Assembly (NCBI GenBank): GCA_021234155.1
Contig: JAJEKV010000073.1
Span: 2,388,001 to 2,452,000, forward strand
DNA length: 64,000 nt
Direction: 5' to 3'
Origin: Isoetes taiwanensis
Taxonomy: Eukaryota; Streptophyta; Lycopodiopsida; Isoetales; Isoetaceae
Under the pieces are notes generated by a model, which searched no databases, was not told where the DNA came from, and saw nothing but the letters and a program-made list of their open reading frames with translations. Shown here piece by piece: positions 10,541-21,040 of this stretch; position 1 is the stretch's first letter, and the number at the start of each line of letters is the position of its first letter. The position numbers and the translations under genes were made by a program.

Positions 10541-11460
10541 TGGGACAATTCCATCCGGCTGCGAGCCACAGCAGGTTGGAAGGCACTCTATGCAATGGAG
10601 AACAATAGCTACAAGGAAGAGCGTTATGATTGGGCCCATCAATCACACCTATTCAGGTGCTAGTAGAACCAATGCTTTTGTACGGAGTCAAGGTTTGGGG
10701 CCCAGTGATTTCCCTCGCCACTTGGAACGACTTGGAGCAGGTGCAAAAAGCTTTCTTGGCACGAGCCCGGGGGGTGAAGTCCACAGTTCCATACTAGATA
10801 CTGTTGCAGGAAACGGGTTTCTTGCCTCTTCAAAGAGGAGCCCTTGACAGACACATCTCTACTTTCAGAAGGTGGTCAGCATGGACGATATTCGTCTCCC
10901 TCACCTTGCTTACACTATGGCAATGGGGCCTCAATGCCTAAAAGCCTGCTGGCGGGAAAAGAAGGCTCAGTGGCTGGCCAGATGGAATATGCGGGAGCAC
11001 ATGTGCGTCCAAATGCAAACGGAGGCAGACCGCTACAGTCTTAGACAGTACCTTGACACATGCTTCCTCAGTAAGCTATGGAATGCCAGCACCCTTGAAC
11101 AGGTCAAGACGACATATTATCAATGCCACATAAATCCCAGGATGGAGCGGGGCCCGCAATGCTACCTGGGCACTGCTCTACCCATGAAAAAGTGCAGATC
11201 CATTGCCTCTATCCGCATAGGTGCACACCATCTCTGGATTGAGACAAGGAGATGGGTTGGGGAGCCGCGTCAGGAGAGGCTTTGTCAACGCTGCAAGGTT
11301 GGAGCTGTGGAAGAAGAGTTGCCCAGCATATGATGACATTCGGACACGCTATGCTGAGCTGGTTCATCCTGATAAACCCCTACATGAGATGCTGAGCACG
11401 AGCTCAGTACGGAGGTTGGGCTCATACATTCAAGAGATCATGGATCGCCGAGATGCATGC
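10541..11460 (+). pseudogene. LINE ORF2 C-terminal region with Cys-rich motif
   Basis: After another frameshift the thumb region and C terminus are readable. There is a tract from 10,872 (PHLAYTMAMGPQCLKACW) to RLCQRCKVGAVEEE, then in the next frame CPAYDDIRTRYAELVHP. Together these give the C-x2-C...C arrangement seen complete in the second LINE copy (CRICDTGKVEDENH...CPMY at 20,280-20,345). This zinc-finger-like end is thought to aid nucleic-acid binding in LINE ORF2 proteins. The reading frame is lost exactly in the zinc-finger segment. Confidence 0.75.
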
Positions 11461-11654
11461 ACATATTTCTGTCTATATTTGTATTTTTTTTTTGTATCTG
11501 TACAGTTTGATAGCAAACCTATTCCTGTCATGGTTTTTCCTCCAAACAACCCTTTAATGGTGGGGAGGGGGTTTTTTTTAACCCGGGCAGTAATACGCTT
11601 GCTGTGCCTCTTGTTTGGTCCCATGGGCCAATTGGTCTCCGTGGACGATAAAAA

Positions 11655-11674
11655 CTCTATTCTATTCTATTCTT
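11655..11674 (+). repeat. (ATTCT)n tail of the LINE
   Basis: Pentanucleotide repeats close the LINE 3' untranslated region directly after ACGATAAAAACT. The same repeat ends the LINE fragments at 20,736-20,760 and, on the opposite strand, at 40,326-40,343, which identifies it as a true family 3' end and not a chance microsatellite. Confidence 0.8.
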
Positions 11675-12399
11675 AAAATTGAGTATTGCTAAAGAAGAGT
11701 CTTTAGTGTTGAATTGTTTTTCCTATATTTTCCTTCTTCCTATAAACTCAGTCTTTCTCTGGAACCCTCTTGCTCTGGAACAACCTGGTTAGGTGAAGAG
11801 CTTATCCGTGAAGACTGGACTTTGTTGATTAGAGTTAATTTTTGCTTGATGGAACTCACTGTGTAATTCTTATTTTGTTATAAAGTCTTGAATCTGTATC
11901 AGACATCTTGGGTATCATCAAAGCCATGACAATGCCTCTATGTTGGTTTGTATCTGTTAGGAACAAAGCCAATGTAATCAAGGATAAATATTGTTTTTAA
12001 AGTCTAAACTATGTTTTTTTACTTTTCTGTATCTTTACAATGCTTACAACAATTTCCACTTTTTGTAGGCATTTAAAATTCTGTACAATGATTTGCATTT
12101 TTATTCTATAGACTTGTAGAGGCATGGAATCTCCTCAATGTTTATTCATGTTTATTTGAGTGTTTATTTTATATTTTGCTGGAACGTCTATCTTTAACGA
12201 GATGGATAATATCCTTGAGGATGCTTTGAACTATGTGATCAAAGTTATTTTAAGCACATTTAGTGGAAAAGCTGAAGAGCATTTGCAAGCGTCTGATAGA
12301 AGCACAATTTCATTAAATTTGGACAATACCTGAAGTTATGGACTATTTTTGAAAACCTTGTTTCCTTGACTCAATTTTCATATACTAACATACATCCCT
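11675..12399. other. No supported gene
   Basis: AT-rich flank downstream of the LINE. I see no gene, repeat or element boundary in it. Confidence 0.5.
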
Positions 12400-13400
12400 A
12401 GCGGGCACAGCATTTGCTTCGGCAACAAGCACATGAATCTTGACAGTGTTGGGTAGCTACTTCTTATTGGAAGAAGCCCAAGCATAAGCGATAGTCTCTA
12501 TCTCAATGCGTTCACTAGTAGTGTTGGCTTCCATCTCTTCTCAGTTGACATAATTGGATGTGCTACTATAAACATACCCTTCTTCAGTTCTTTGAATCGA
12601 TTGAATTTCGGTATAGGTTTATCCTTCCATGGACCAACGTTCCTCGCGGTAATGGCTTGATGCTTTGTGGTACATGACGGGCCATTCTCAAACTCAAAAA
12701 CTACAGGCCCAGTGTGCCGGTCAACCTCTCATCATCATCAAAGATGTGCACACATTTTTGAAAGATATAAAAGACATGAAAGATATGAAATCACATACCT
12801 ATTTTTGTTTTCTACAAATGAATCGTCCAGTTGCAAGAGAAATTTCTCTGTAAGACCTTTATGGATGGCTCGTCTTGGGGATCCTCATATTCTACAACGA
12901 GTTCATCAGTATACTTAGAATAGATAGTGCCAACGTCGATGAAAGTGCCTTTCTTATCACAAAGTGTAGTAGCTCAAGTCTGGAAGCTTTGGCATTGTAG
13001 TAGTCCATATATAATGTAGTCGTCCAAAAATAGGAATCCTTGGGTATTCAACACACCCATAGTGTTCAATGCTAGAAACTGGTCACAGACTAGCATCCCA
13101 GTTTGAAAAGGACACAAAACCCTTCCCCGAAGGTATTGTGATGCCATGCCTGCCAGATTTCACATTCTAATCATTCAAGGTATACCTGGTTAATGGTGTT
13201 ACCCCATTACATCTTCTACCCGCCTTCCTTTAGAGTGTGAAGGTGCTGGCTCAAAGTCAATTTGATGCACAACATCATGGTTGTAGAGTCCTTTGCCTCC
13301 CCTAGAGTGTCGGCAAAGTCCATGGGCAAGAGACCCTTTGGCAACCAGACGCCCACCTCTAAATATAAGGAACCCTTTGGTTGCGGATCTTCAATCCTAG
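12400..13400 (-). pseudogene. Unidentified coding-like relic
   Basis: Minus-strand translation shows several long open tracts with protein-like composition, in order from 13,390 down: LYLEVGVWLPKGLLPMDFAD, MGVLNTQGFLFLDDYIIYG, GTFIDVGTIYSKYTDELVVE followed by YEDPQDEPSI, then FEFENGPSCTTKHQAITARN and KELKKGMFIVAHPIMSTE. They are interrupted by stops and frame changes. I do not recognise the family. Strongly alternating open tracts on one strand over ~1 kb argue for an old gene, possibly transposon- or virus-derived, but this is inference only. Confidence 0.4.
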
Positions 13401-13562
13401 AAACTGGTCACACACGGCGAAAGATATATCATTACAAATAGGGCGGCCGCCTTGTTTCAAGCACAAAACACATGAAAATCCTATGAAAACTTGGTAATAA
13501 TGTCTTTAAAACAGAAAGAGAGAGAGATTGACCCTCATTGATCAGCCCTTTGGTGTGTCAAA

Positions 13563-13608
13563 ATTGGGCACCCGCCCAATTTGAGGGCCTTTTTTTTTTT
13601 TTTTTTTA
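13563..13608. repeat. Palindrome plus T-tract, CGCCCAAT family
   Basis: AAATTGGGC and GCCCAATTT form inverted arms around a 4-base spacer, followed by TGAGGGCC and a run of about 18 T. The same arrangement recurs at 15,822-15,865. Confidence 0.7.
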
Positions 13609-15821
13609 TGTTATGTACACGAACCTGGTTAACATGTGTGTTAAAAAATGCTGAACAAGTTGTGCCTAGAATATGCTTGTGCCTTGTGCCTGCGTAAAGG
13701 CAAACCCAACCTATTGAGCATTATGTGCTAAGAAACATAGAACATGCAGGTGACTTGAATACATGCAAAAGGAAAACCTCATTTATTGGGAAAGATTCAC
13801 AAGTGCAGAATATGCAAAAACTTGATGTGCCCTACTAACATATCCTACTGAAAATAAACCCATTGGGTATTGTCCTATTTTTGAATTAAGGACCTAGTAG
13901 CATATTTACACCTCCTAAATGGATAATTTTACTTCTATGGCTTTTGTAGCCATTAAACATACTGAAAATAACGGACCCTTTTGAATTTAATACGAGATTC
14001 TAGGGTTGAAAAATCTTTTTCGGAGAATTGGAAGATCTTGATTGTTATAGCACTGGCATGCACAGCAGTGGCAGAGCTAAGACCCATTGAGCAAAATTAA
14101 ATATTGACATCTATAATAATTAATTTAATATGTGGAAAAAGCACATGAAAAATGGGCTTGAATACTTCACGGAAGGAAATATGGCATAGCCAAACTTAGG
14201 GTTTGCGCACAGCCTGCGGCCTATGCATACTTCTTGTATGGAACCGGGAGAGATTTTGTGAACATCTGGTTACTTGATCTAGCCGCCATGGCTCAGAAGA
14301 AGAGTATGGAATTAGAATAAGAGGTGCTACTGCATACAGAAGACTAAGCAACGAAATTCTTGGGCTGGAATTAGAGACTTTGTATGAATAAAAAGGAGAG
14401 GAAAAGAGGCTATGAAGCCAAACGTTAAAACAGAGATGGCTTGCATGCCATTTGGCATCACGGCTGCTAGTCTGCAACCCATTCAAGAGATGAAAAAGTG
14501 GGTCGAATACTTGATTAGAAGAAATATGGCATAGCCGCACTTGATAGCCAGAGAGATTTCGTCTGGAGCTGGATGGTGCAAGGAAAATATGGCCTCTGAA
14601 CGATATGTTTTGAGATGATCTATTATCTGACGAAGATTAACTGCAGGTATGGCTTTGTGTTTCTATTCTTATGATCAAAGCATGACACGAAAGATTAAGA
14701 AAAACATGTAAATGTCTGCTGACTGTAGAGTATTTCCTCTGCTTATGCTTATATTTATTTTCTCTGCTCTCTATTTAAGAACAGATGCAGATAATAGGAA
14801 GGGTCTTATAACCATTCTTTAGTGGATAAGCTTTTCTTTATATTTAAAATGAGCTACAGATGGTAAAGAATAACATAGAGTTAAGAAAAGACAGTTGCCA
14901 TCACATATCTATTGTTCTAGCAGATGAACAATATATTGTCCTAGAAATGGTGTACAATATCTTTTTCTAGAAATCCGAATCTTATATCTGCCAAAGGTAA
15001 CAGATATGTAAGGTTTTGGATAAAATGCTTTCTTTTGATTTTTACATTCTTAGTAGGCTGTTACTAATCAAGAGCAAAAGGTACAATGGGTGAGAGGCGA
15101 TAAGCCAAGAAATACCCAATGTACCTTTTGGCCCTTGTATCATATCGCTAATGTTTACATGATTGGCTGCAGGTACGTGGTATTTCTTCTCCCATTGTGC
15201 TCCTTTTTGCTGTTATGGTGGGTTTTAGCTCAAACGGATGTATGGATCAAGAAAAAGCATGGTGAACTGGACTGCTTACTCAAGCGGAAAAAAAAATTGT
15301 CTTGAAGGCTTCAAGCTACAGGATATTGCTGCAGAAGCTCACTTTTTATGGAACTCTAAAGAGTAAATAGATGGATTACAAACATTCTGATGGTAAGCAA
15401 ATGTTATGTTTTGCTTTACTTTCCATATAGAAAAGACCAGATGATATTTCTGTCATGGCATTGTGTTATTAAACTGATCCACGTGAGAAAACAAAGTAGA
15501 AATGACTGGCATGCAATTTGGCATTCATGCATGTTGTGTAAAAGTTTATGTTAAGTTTCTGAATGCAGGTTTTGAACAACCCCTTTGTAAAGAGTTTTCT
15601 TTTGGAAAATAAAAGATATTATAAGACTAAAGTCATGTGACTTTTTGACCACAGTAGGATGTCCCATCTATGACTAGCTCGGTTATTGTATGGAATGATA
15701 AGGCTACTGAGGGATTGACTGATGTAGCTAGAACTGCTAGTAGGGTTGTTGCCTGAACTAGTTGTCTCCGGGTTTTTTTTTTTCCTCCCTTTCGGCTGAC
15801 CAAAGTAGGAGTTGGGCCAAT
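13609..15821. other. No supported gene
   Basis: AT-rich sequence with ORFs up to ~110 codons that show no recognisable family. A forward stretch at 15,155-15,305 encodes a short hydrophobic segment (VVFLLPLCSFLLLWWVLAQ) followed by a basic tail. It begins next to an acceptor-like CAG and may be an isolated exon, but nothing links to it. A short direct repeat (GAAATATGGCATAGCC) occurs near 14,176 and 14,521. Confidence 0.4.
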
Positions 15822-15890
15822 CAAATTGGGCGTCCGCCCAATTTGAGGGCCCTTTTTTTTTAGATTTTTGGCCCTCAAATTGGCTACCAG
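15822..15890. repeat. Perfect palindrome of the CGCCCAAT family with T-tract
   Basis: CAAATTGGGCG (15,822-15,832) and CGCCCAATTTG (15,835-15,845) are perfect 11-base inverted arms separated by TC. They are followed by AGGGCCC, a T-tract and then GGCCCTCAAATTGG, which inverts the right arm again. Confidence 0.85.
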
Positions 15891-16680
15891 ACGTACACTT
15901 TTGAATGTGTTCACCATTTGCAGATTGGGCACCATATCTGTTCACCTCCAAACACCCATCTGGCCCGAGCTAATAGCATACTAAATTACTAATCCAATTC
16001 AGACCCTACACATCTTCATTAGTAATTTCAATAATAAGAGTTCCTTACCTCATCTTGAAGCCTAACGTTACGTCTGTAACAATGCAGGCTGTAATATGCC
16101 AAGAAAAGCCAAAGGAGATGAATGCTCCATGAGACATTAAAATTATACTAAAAATACTCCAGAATGGCATCAAAGCTACAACAAAGCATGGAGGTAGTAG
16201 CGCATTACACCAGCGCATGATACATGCTAGTGAAAAGACCAAAACTTACCTTGTGGCGGCAAAGCGAATGGTCGAGAGCCGCAATGACGGATGGCGAGAT
16301 GCTTGAAATGTGGAAGAGATAGCAAATGGTTGGCAGTATTGAGTTGAGGGGGAAAACTCAAATTCAAATTTGAATTTGAATTTGAACGACCGTGAATAGT
16401 CACGTGGCAACTTTATTTTGAATTTGAAATGGGCGTGAAAAGGCGGGTTGTTTCATGACGCGTTATGGGCCCACCGAATATGCCCTGGACCTTTCACTAC
16501 GGGCATGCCACTTGTCCATCATGCATGCAACTTCTTTTGCATGTGCTGTTCAAATGTTAGAAGCTCATTTTGAAAGGTGCAAGATTGCTGTGTGCTCCCC
16601 TGGGACGAAGGCGCCCATCATCTAGAAGATAGTTTTTAGTGTTTTTGCATGTCCGAGACTGCCAAAGGTGAGTGCATCTC
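15891..16680. other. No supported gene
   Basis: No recognisable gene. Around 16,364-16,386 a short TTTGAA/TTCAAA array occurs, and several GGGC-rich segments follow. I see nothing else. Confidence 0.4.
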
Positions 16681-16682
16681 CT

Positions 16683-16717
<35 letters not shown>

Positions 16718-16722
16718 TTTTT
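16681..16722 (+). repeat. (TTTA)n microsatellite
   Basis: About ten uninterrupted tetranucleotide units. Confidence 0.95.
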
Positions 16723-16787
16723 GTATAGTTTGTTCTTTGGACATGCTCTATATGTCCACATTTCCCTTGCGTTTTCCATATACATGC

Positions 16788-17045
16788 TCACACGAGGGGT
16801 GACTCTGGGCAACGAGAGCTGTTGAATAGGCATATTCACGACTTATTCTTTGATTTGGACCGTAGATAGCAATCGTCATTTGTGGAGTATGCTCGTACAA
16901 GTTTTTTTTATACTGTATAATGAGAGTTGCGAAATACTATAAAGTTTGAGGCAATGTACTCAATTGTGTTGATTTCATGCATGTATTATACTGTTTTAGG
17001 GGGTATAAAAGGAGCTCTCGTTGCCCCAGAGTCACCCCCATGTGA
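16788..17045. mobile_element. MITE-like element with ~32-bp terminal inverted repeats
   Basis: The left arm 16,788-16,820 (core GGGGTGACTCTGGGCAACGA) is the reverse complement of the right arm 17,013-17,045 (core TCGTTGCCCCAGAGTCACCC), with one indel and few mismatches. The 258-bp interval has no coding capacity, which fits a miniature inverted-repeat transposable element. I could not define a convincing target duplication, so the superfamily is unassigned. The left flank (ACATGCTCTATATGTCCACA) resembles 18,650-18,700. Confidence 0.6.
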
Positions 17046-18240
17046 ATATGCACCAAAACCAAAGGGGGTTTTAGGGGGAATTTAATTTAAAGTGTTGGAT
17101 GTAATGGTTTGTGTTAACTAACAAATTTTTTGGCCCCTTCGGGGCCTTGGAGATGGGTTAGAGATGGATGAAGAAAGTTGATGTATCCAACCAACCATAA
17201 TGACAACACATTAATAAGGTCTTCGCCATGTGCAGGTGGTGGTTGCGCTGATGGTGGCAGGACTAATTGAACTTGATCATCATATTATAGGGTTCTCTGG
17301 TATAGTAATAATGTTTGGATCAACATCGTGTTGACTTCAGGTGTCAGAGGAATGTCATGTGGAATTGATGGATTGCAGATTCTATAGTCTGCATTTGGTT
17401 AGACTGATATTAATTTAGAAAATAGAACTTTAATAGTGAAATAAAATTGAATGAAATAAAAGCTTTTGACACTGATATGCTCTACAATAATGTTTTATTC
17501 ACAAACCATTGCATGAACATCAACGTTACTCTGCAGTAACAATTGGTGAGGTTCATAAAGAATCAGTGACACTTTCTCATGGGTTGCCTGACTTTGGTTT
17601 AACAGGTGAAGAGAATCAGCCAATTTGGTGATGTGGAGTAGGTTTCCTATAATGGTCGGTGAAGCGTGATCAAGGGTAGAGGTTTTGAAGCAAGCTTGTT
17701 CTGTTAGCGTTCCACGTGTTGTTACTCACAATGAAACCATTGTTTATCAATCCATATGATTTTGGATGCTCTATCTCTAGCTTAAAGGTAATGCATGATT
17801 CACCTGCTGGTTCGATTAAAGTTCCAAACCTACAACATAAATGCATTCTTGTAGCCACCGTTTGACTGATCTGCATGATTCAAAAAAGGGCGTGAAATAA
17901 TTCGCTTGTTGTGTGCACAAGAATCCGTTTGTTGATTGAAGCTAAAGGCTGGCTGCTATGAACAATCCGGCAGGCCAAGAATATCCAAGAGTTGGAAGCA
18001 AACAGAGGGCCTAAACTCTAGACTCTTTTTGAATCTGTAGCAAATCTTAGAACAGATAAAGGGAAGGAAACAAAGGCAGGTTTTGCAGCACTACATTATA
18101 GAACCAGGAAACCAATACCTTGTAGAAAAAACCAATATGCTAACTGAAGAAACATTAAAAAACAAATACCTTTGTAAGTGTGAGCAAAAAATCCACCTTG
18201 TGTAGCAAAAATCCACTCCGGCAACAAGAATCCAAGAGGG
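17046..18240. other. No supported gene
   Basis: AT-rich sequence with no recognisable coding region. Scattered ORFs of ~65 codons have no supporting context. Confidence 0.45.
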
Positions 18241-18241
18241 C

Positions 18242-18422
18242 AAGTACACATGCACACACATGCACACATGCACATGCACATGCACTTGCACTTGCACATG
18301 CACAGTACACATGCACATGCATACACATGCATATACATGCACATGCACGTGCACATGCACCTGCATACACATGCACACACATGCACATGCACGTGCACAT
18401 GCACATGCCATACACATGCGCA
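18242..18422. repeat. Alternating purine-pyrimidine CACATG/CATGCA tract
   Basis: About 180 bases built from ACATGC and ACAC units, with almost strict alternation of purine and pyrimidine and occasional breaks such as CACTTGCAC. Open frames on both strands here are by-products of the repeat (Cys-Met-His-rich translations) and are not genes. Confidence 0.9.
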
Positions 18423-18490
18423 GTGTTCATGCGCAAACATATGCAGAGAAAGACAACAACCCTCGGATTGTTCCAACCAACGAAAATCAA

Positions 18491-18624
18491 CGGCCCATAA
18501 AGGGTGCACTCTAGAAATACTATTTAGTACACCTAGACGAATACAACAACGAAATCATAGAAAAACCATGTGAAAAAAACGTATAAAAATCTAAAAGTAA
18601 CCCCCTGTTATTGTGCTAGATATT
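18491..18624 (+). repeat. Dispersed repeat, copy 2
   Basis: Matches 5287-5418 over ~130 bases with scattered substitutions, sharing GTGCACTCTA, ACTATTTAGTACACCT and TTATTGTGCTAGATATT. Confidence 0.75.
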
Positions 18625-18910
18625 ATCTACATTTCTCTTGCATTTTCTATGTACATGCTCTATATGTCTACATTTCCCTTGCTTTTTTCATGCATAACCA
18701 TTTTGTTGAACTTTAGCTAGAAATATTTGATTCACATGAAAAGCATTAATAAAAAATGATTTAACTGTGCGCAAATAGATACACATGATAACAAAATTTA
18801 ATAAGGAAGGATTGAAATGTGCACTAGCTAACATATTAGATATACTGGAATCTGAAGCAACATTTGACATATTATCAGTTATATATTCAGTCCAGTCATT
18901 GTGACTAAAA

Positions 18911-19292
18911 TCTGGTGATCGCCGAATTTGAAGGCCCAAACAACTGAGAATTTTGTGTTTTTAACCTCTTTATGATTTATTTTGTTTGCTCGTCTTTCTC
19001 TTGTCTGTATGGAAATCTGGCGACCGCCCAATATGCAAGCCATTAAGAATTGTCTTTGTCTCTTGTCTGTAAGGATTGTCTTTGTCTCTTGTCTGTATGG
19101 AAATCCGGTGACCGCCCAATATGCAGGCCATTAAGAACTGTAATCCTTCCTGCCTTGTCTCTTGTCTCTACAGAAATCCAGGGACCGCCCAATATGCAGG
19201 CCATTAAGAACTTTAATGGCTGTATAACTGCAACTACGTTTTCCATGCTCTTTGAGGCAATTCCTAGTGCACAAATCTGGCGGGCGCCCAAT
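18911..19292 (+). repeat. Irregular array of AAATCYGG-CGCCCAATWTG units
   Basis: Five units share the pattern AAATCTGG, a few bases, then CGCCCAATATG or a variant, starting near 18,911, 19,014, 19,101, 19,174 and 19,273. Three are followed by CAGGCCATTAAGAA or a close variant. TTGTCTCTTGTCTGTAAGG and its variants separate the middle units. This is a short diverged tandem array related to the palindromes at 13.6 and 15.8 kb. Confidence 0.7.
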
Positions 19293-20099
19293 TTGCTGTA
19301 TACAGTTTGAGTGGAGAAGGGCCATTAGCTTCATATCGGACTGCACAGAAGGGTCAAAATTCAAAAAAATGTCCTTGAATTAACGATTTTGCAACAAAGA
19401 CAGTATTAGATGGGTTCATGGCAGCCGGATTCTTAGCTGCATCTCCGATAAAACGCTGTGTCTGTGAAGGCCACAAATGAAAGAGTGCTTCTGCTGCCTT
19501 GTTCACTGGGGATTACTTCAATCCTTTCATGGTGCCAAACTCGTCCCTAGATCAATTCCTTGGGCAGGGCCTTCTGCCATATCTTCTATCTTCTGCCAAA
19601 TCAGAGGATGGGAGGAAGAAATTCAAGAGATCCCTAATCCTGGAAGTTCTTAAGAATAAAAAATAAAACTAACTTCCACAAGCTTCATCTTCTGAACCGC
19701 AGTACCCGAGCTTGGCCCTAACGCAGTACCTGAGATGCCTCTGCTCCGGAACCCTTTATTGCAGATCGGAATGCCCTTAAACCTCTGCCCCTTCAATCCG
19801 GCCCTGCACATCCCGTGCCTATTCATTGCCTGAAACTGCCATAGCTCATTGCTGAAACGCCACCATGGAATTGCCTGCAATCATTCCCCTGCCATAGCTC
19901 CTCCTGCAAGCGTCTCCTCCTGTGAGCTTCTCGTTAGGGTTAGGCATGAGGGTTAGGTTAGGTTAGATGTAAAATGATTTTTTCTTTGCTTACATTTATT
20001 CGTTTAGTTATGGAATAATTGAATTCATTTTGCATATTGCCCCATTAGGCAACACTTCTATGACATTAAATCTGACATTCTTGAATGTCATTGGACGTG
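19293..20099. other. No supported gene
   Basis: No recognisable gene. A few TTAGG-type units occur near 19,932-19,965. Confidence 0.45.
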
Positions 20100-20760
20100 A
20101 AGCTAGTCTTAAATACAGCGGTCGCCCAATCCAGAACAGCAGAGAGGGCAACAGATGTACCGAGACAATCTGCTAGGGAAGACCAAGAGAGACGTCCTGG
20201 CGAGATTTAGGATGGGGAGCCACGATCTAAGAATTGAAAAGGACAGATGGAGGAAAATAGAGAAGGACGACCGGATATGTAGAATATGTGACACTGGGAA
20301 AGTAGAGGATGAGAATCACCTGCTCAATGAGTGCCCGATGTACGATAACGTCAGAAACAAATACAGAAACATAAGATGGGGACAACCAGTACACACCCTG
20401 ATGATAAGGGCAGAAATAATGAGAGATCTGGCAGATGCAATCCAGGAGATGATGACCAGGCACCGAGAGGCCCACAAAGAAAAAGGGCTTACAATATGAA
20501 CCGCCCAAGAGGCGGGGCATAGACGCCCACAAAATGCTCAGTTAAAAGCTGATTGATAACGACGCATCACTGCACGGCCATGATGTCGATTAAAAAGCGG
20601 GGTGCCGGTACTAATAGAAACTAAGGAAGCCTTCAGAAAAGGCTACAATAAACCAGCGTGATGTGTTAGTAGCGACCGTAAGGGAGCTCGCCCATGCTAC
20701 ATCAGTCCAGGGGCCTCAGGGCACAAGGGACAATAATTCTATTCTATTCTATTCTATTCT
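20100..20760 (+). mobile_element. 5'-truncated LINE, same tail family
   Basis: Only the end of ORF2, the 3' untranslated region and a clean (ATTCT)5 tail (20,736-20,760) are present, as expected for incomplete target-primed reverse transcription. The 3' untranslated region (for example AGGCTACAATAAACCAGCGTG) matches, inverted, 40,326-40,560. The 5' boundary is placed just after another CGCCCAAT motif at 20,123-20,130 and is approximate. Confidence 0.85.
20155..20499 (+). pseudogene. LINE ORF2 C-terminal zinc-finger segment
   Basis: This open 114-codon tract contains ICRICDTGKVEDENHLLNEC followed by PMYDNVRNKYRNI, a complete C-x2-C...H...C motif, then a helical end. It is the intact version of the motif broken in the 6.3-11.7 kb LINE. 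It lacks the rest of ORF2, so it is a fragment, not a gene. Continuing protein-like sequence upstream of 20,155 is expected from the truncation. Confidence 0.8.
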
Positions 20761-20764
20761 ATTA

Positions 20765-21040
20765 ACTCACAAACTAACTCATTTTGATATTATATAATAT
20801 CCTTCCTAAATATAGATAGATAGATAGTAGTTTTAACGTCACGCCACTAGGCAGCATCCAACTGGACATGTGACCACACACCACACTACATTGCTCGGTT
20901 GGGCCCTGCCCCCAACCACCTTACATTGCGTCTGTTGGGATTTGACCCCCAACAGTACCGAGTGCGATTCTGGGCGGTCTCGAACTCGAGACCACATTGC
21001 TAAGGAACTAGTGTGTTACCACTAGATCAATATATGATTA
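20765..21040 (-). mobile_element. tRNA-derived SINE
   Basis: Read on the minus strand from ~21,032, the sequence begins GATCTAGTGGTAACACACTA (A-box region), followed by GGTCTCGAGTTCGAGACC (B box, 20,976-20,993). This is a normal RNA polymerase III head, then a ~150-base body and a tail of TATC units ending near 20,818. It sits directly after the LINE tail, so one inserted beside or into the other. It is not a functional tRNA gene, because the acceptor stem does not close. Confidence 0.6.

Larger units (their letters stand above)
6258..11674 (+). mobile_element. Nearly full-length APE-type LINE retrotransposon
   Basis: About 5.4 kb carries, in order, a coiled-coil ORF1, an apurinic-type endonuclease, a reverse transcriptase with YADD, a C-terminal Cys-rich region, a 3' untranslated region and a pentanucleotide (ATTCT)n tail. 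It is markedly GC-richer than its flanks. Several frames are broken by stops and indels, so this copy cannot move by itself. The clade is not settled: the protein layout is L1/jockey-like, but the microsatellite tail is unlike the poly(A) tail of most plant L1 elements. The 5' boundary is uncertain by a few hundred bases. Confidence 0.85.

Noticed and set aside
14196-14540. 114-codon minus-strand ORF
   Set aside because: Composition is not protein-like and no motif or context supports it.
18091-18573. Several overlapping Cys/Met/His-rich ORFs on both strands
   Set aside because: They are all translations of the CACATG-type low-complexity tract and have no independent support.
19932-19966. 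Interstitial telomere-like TTAGG/TTAGGG units
   Set aside because: Only a few imperfect units and not the usual plant TTTAGGG array.
20960-21032. Functional tRNA gene on the minus strand
   Set aside because: A and B boxes are present but no closed acceptor stem or anticodon arm can be drawn; the downstream body and tail fit a SINE.
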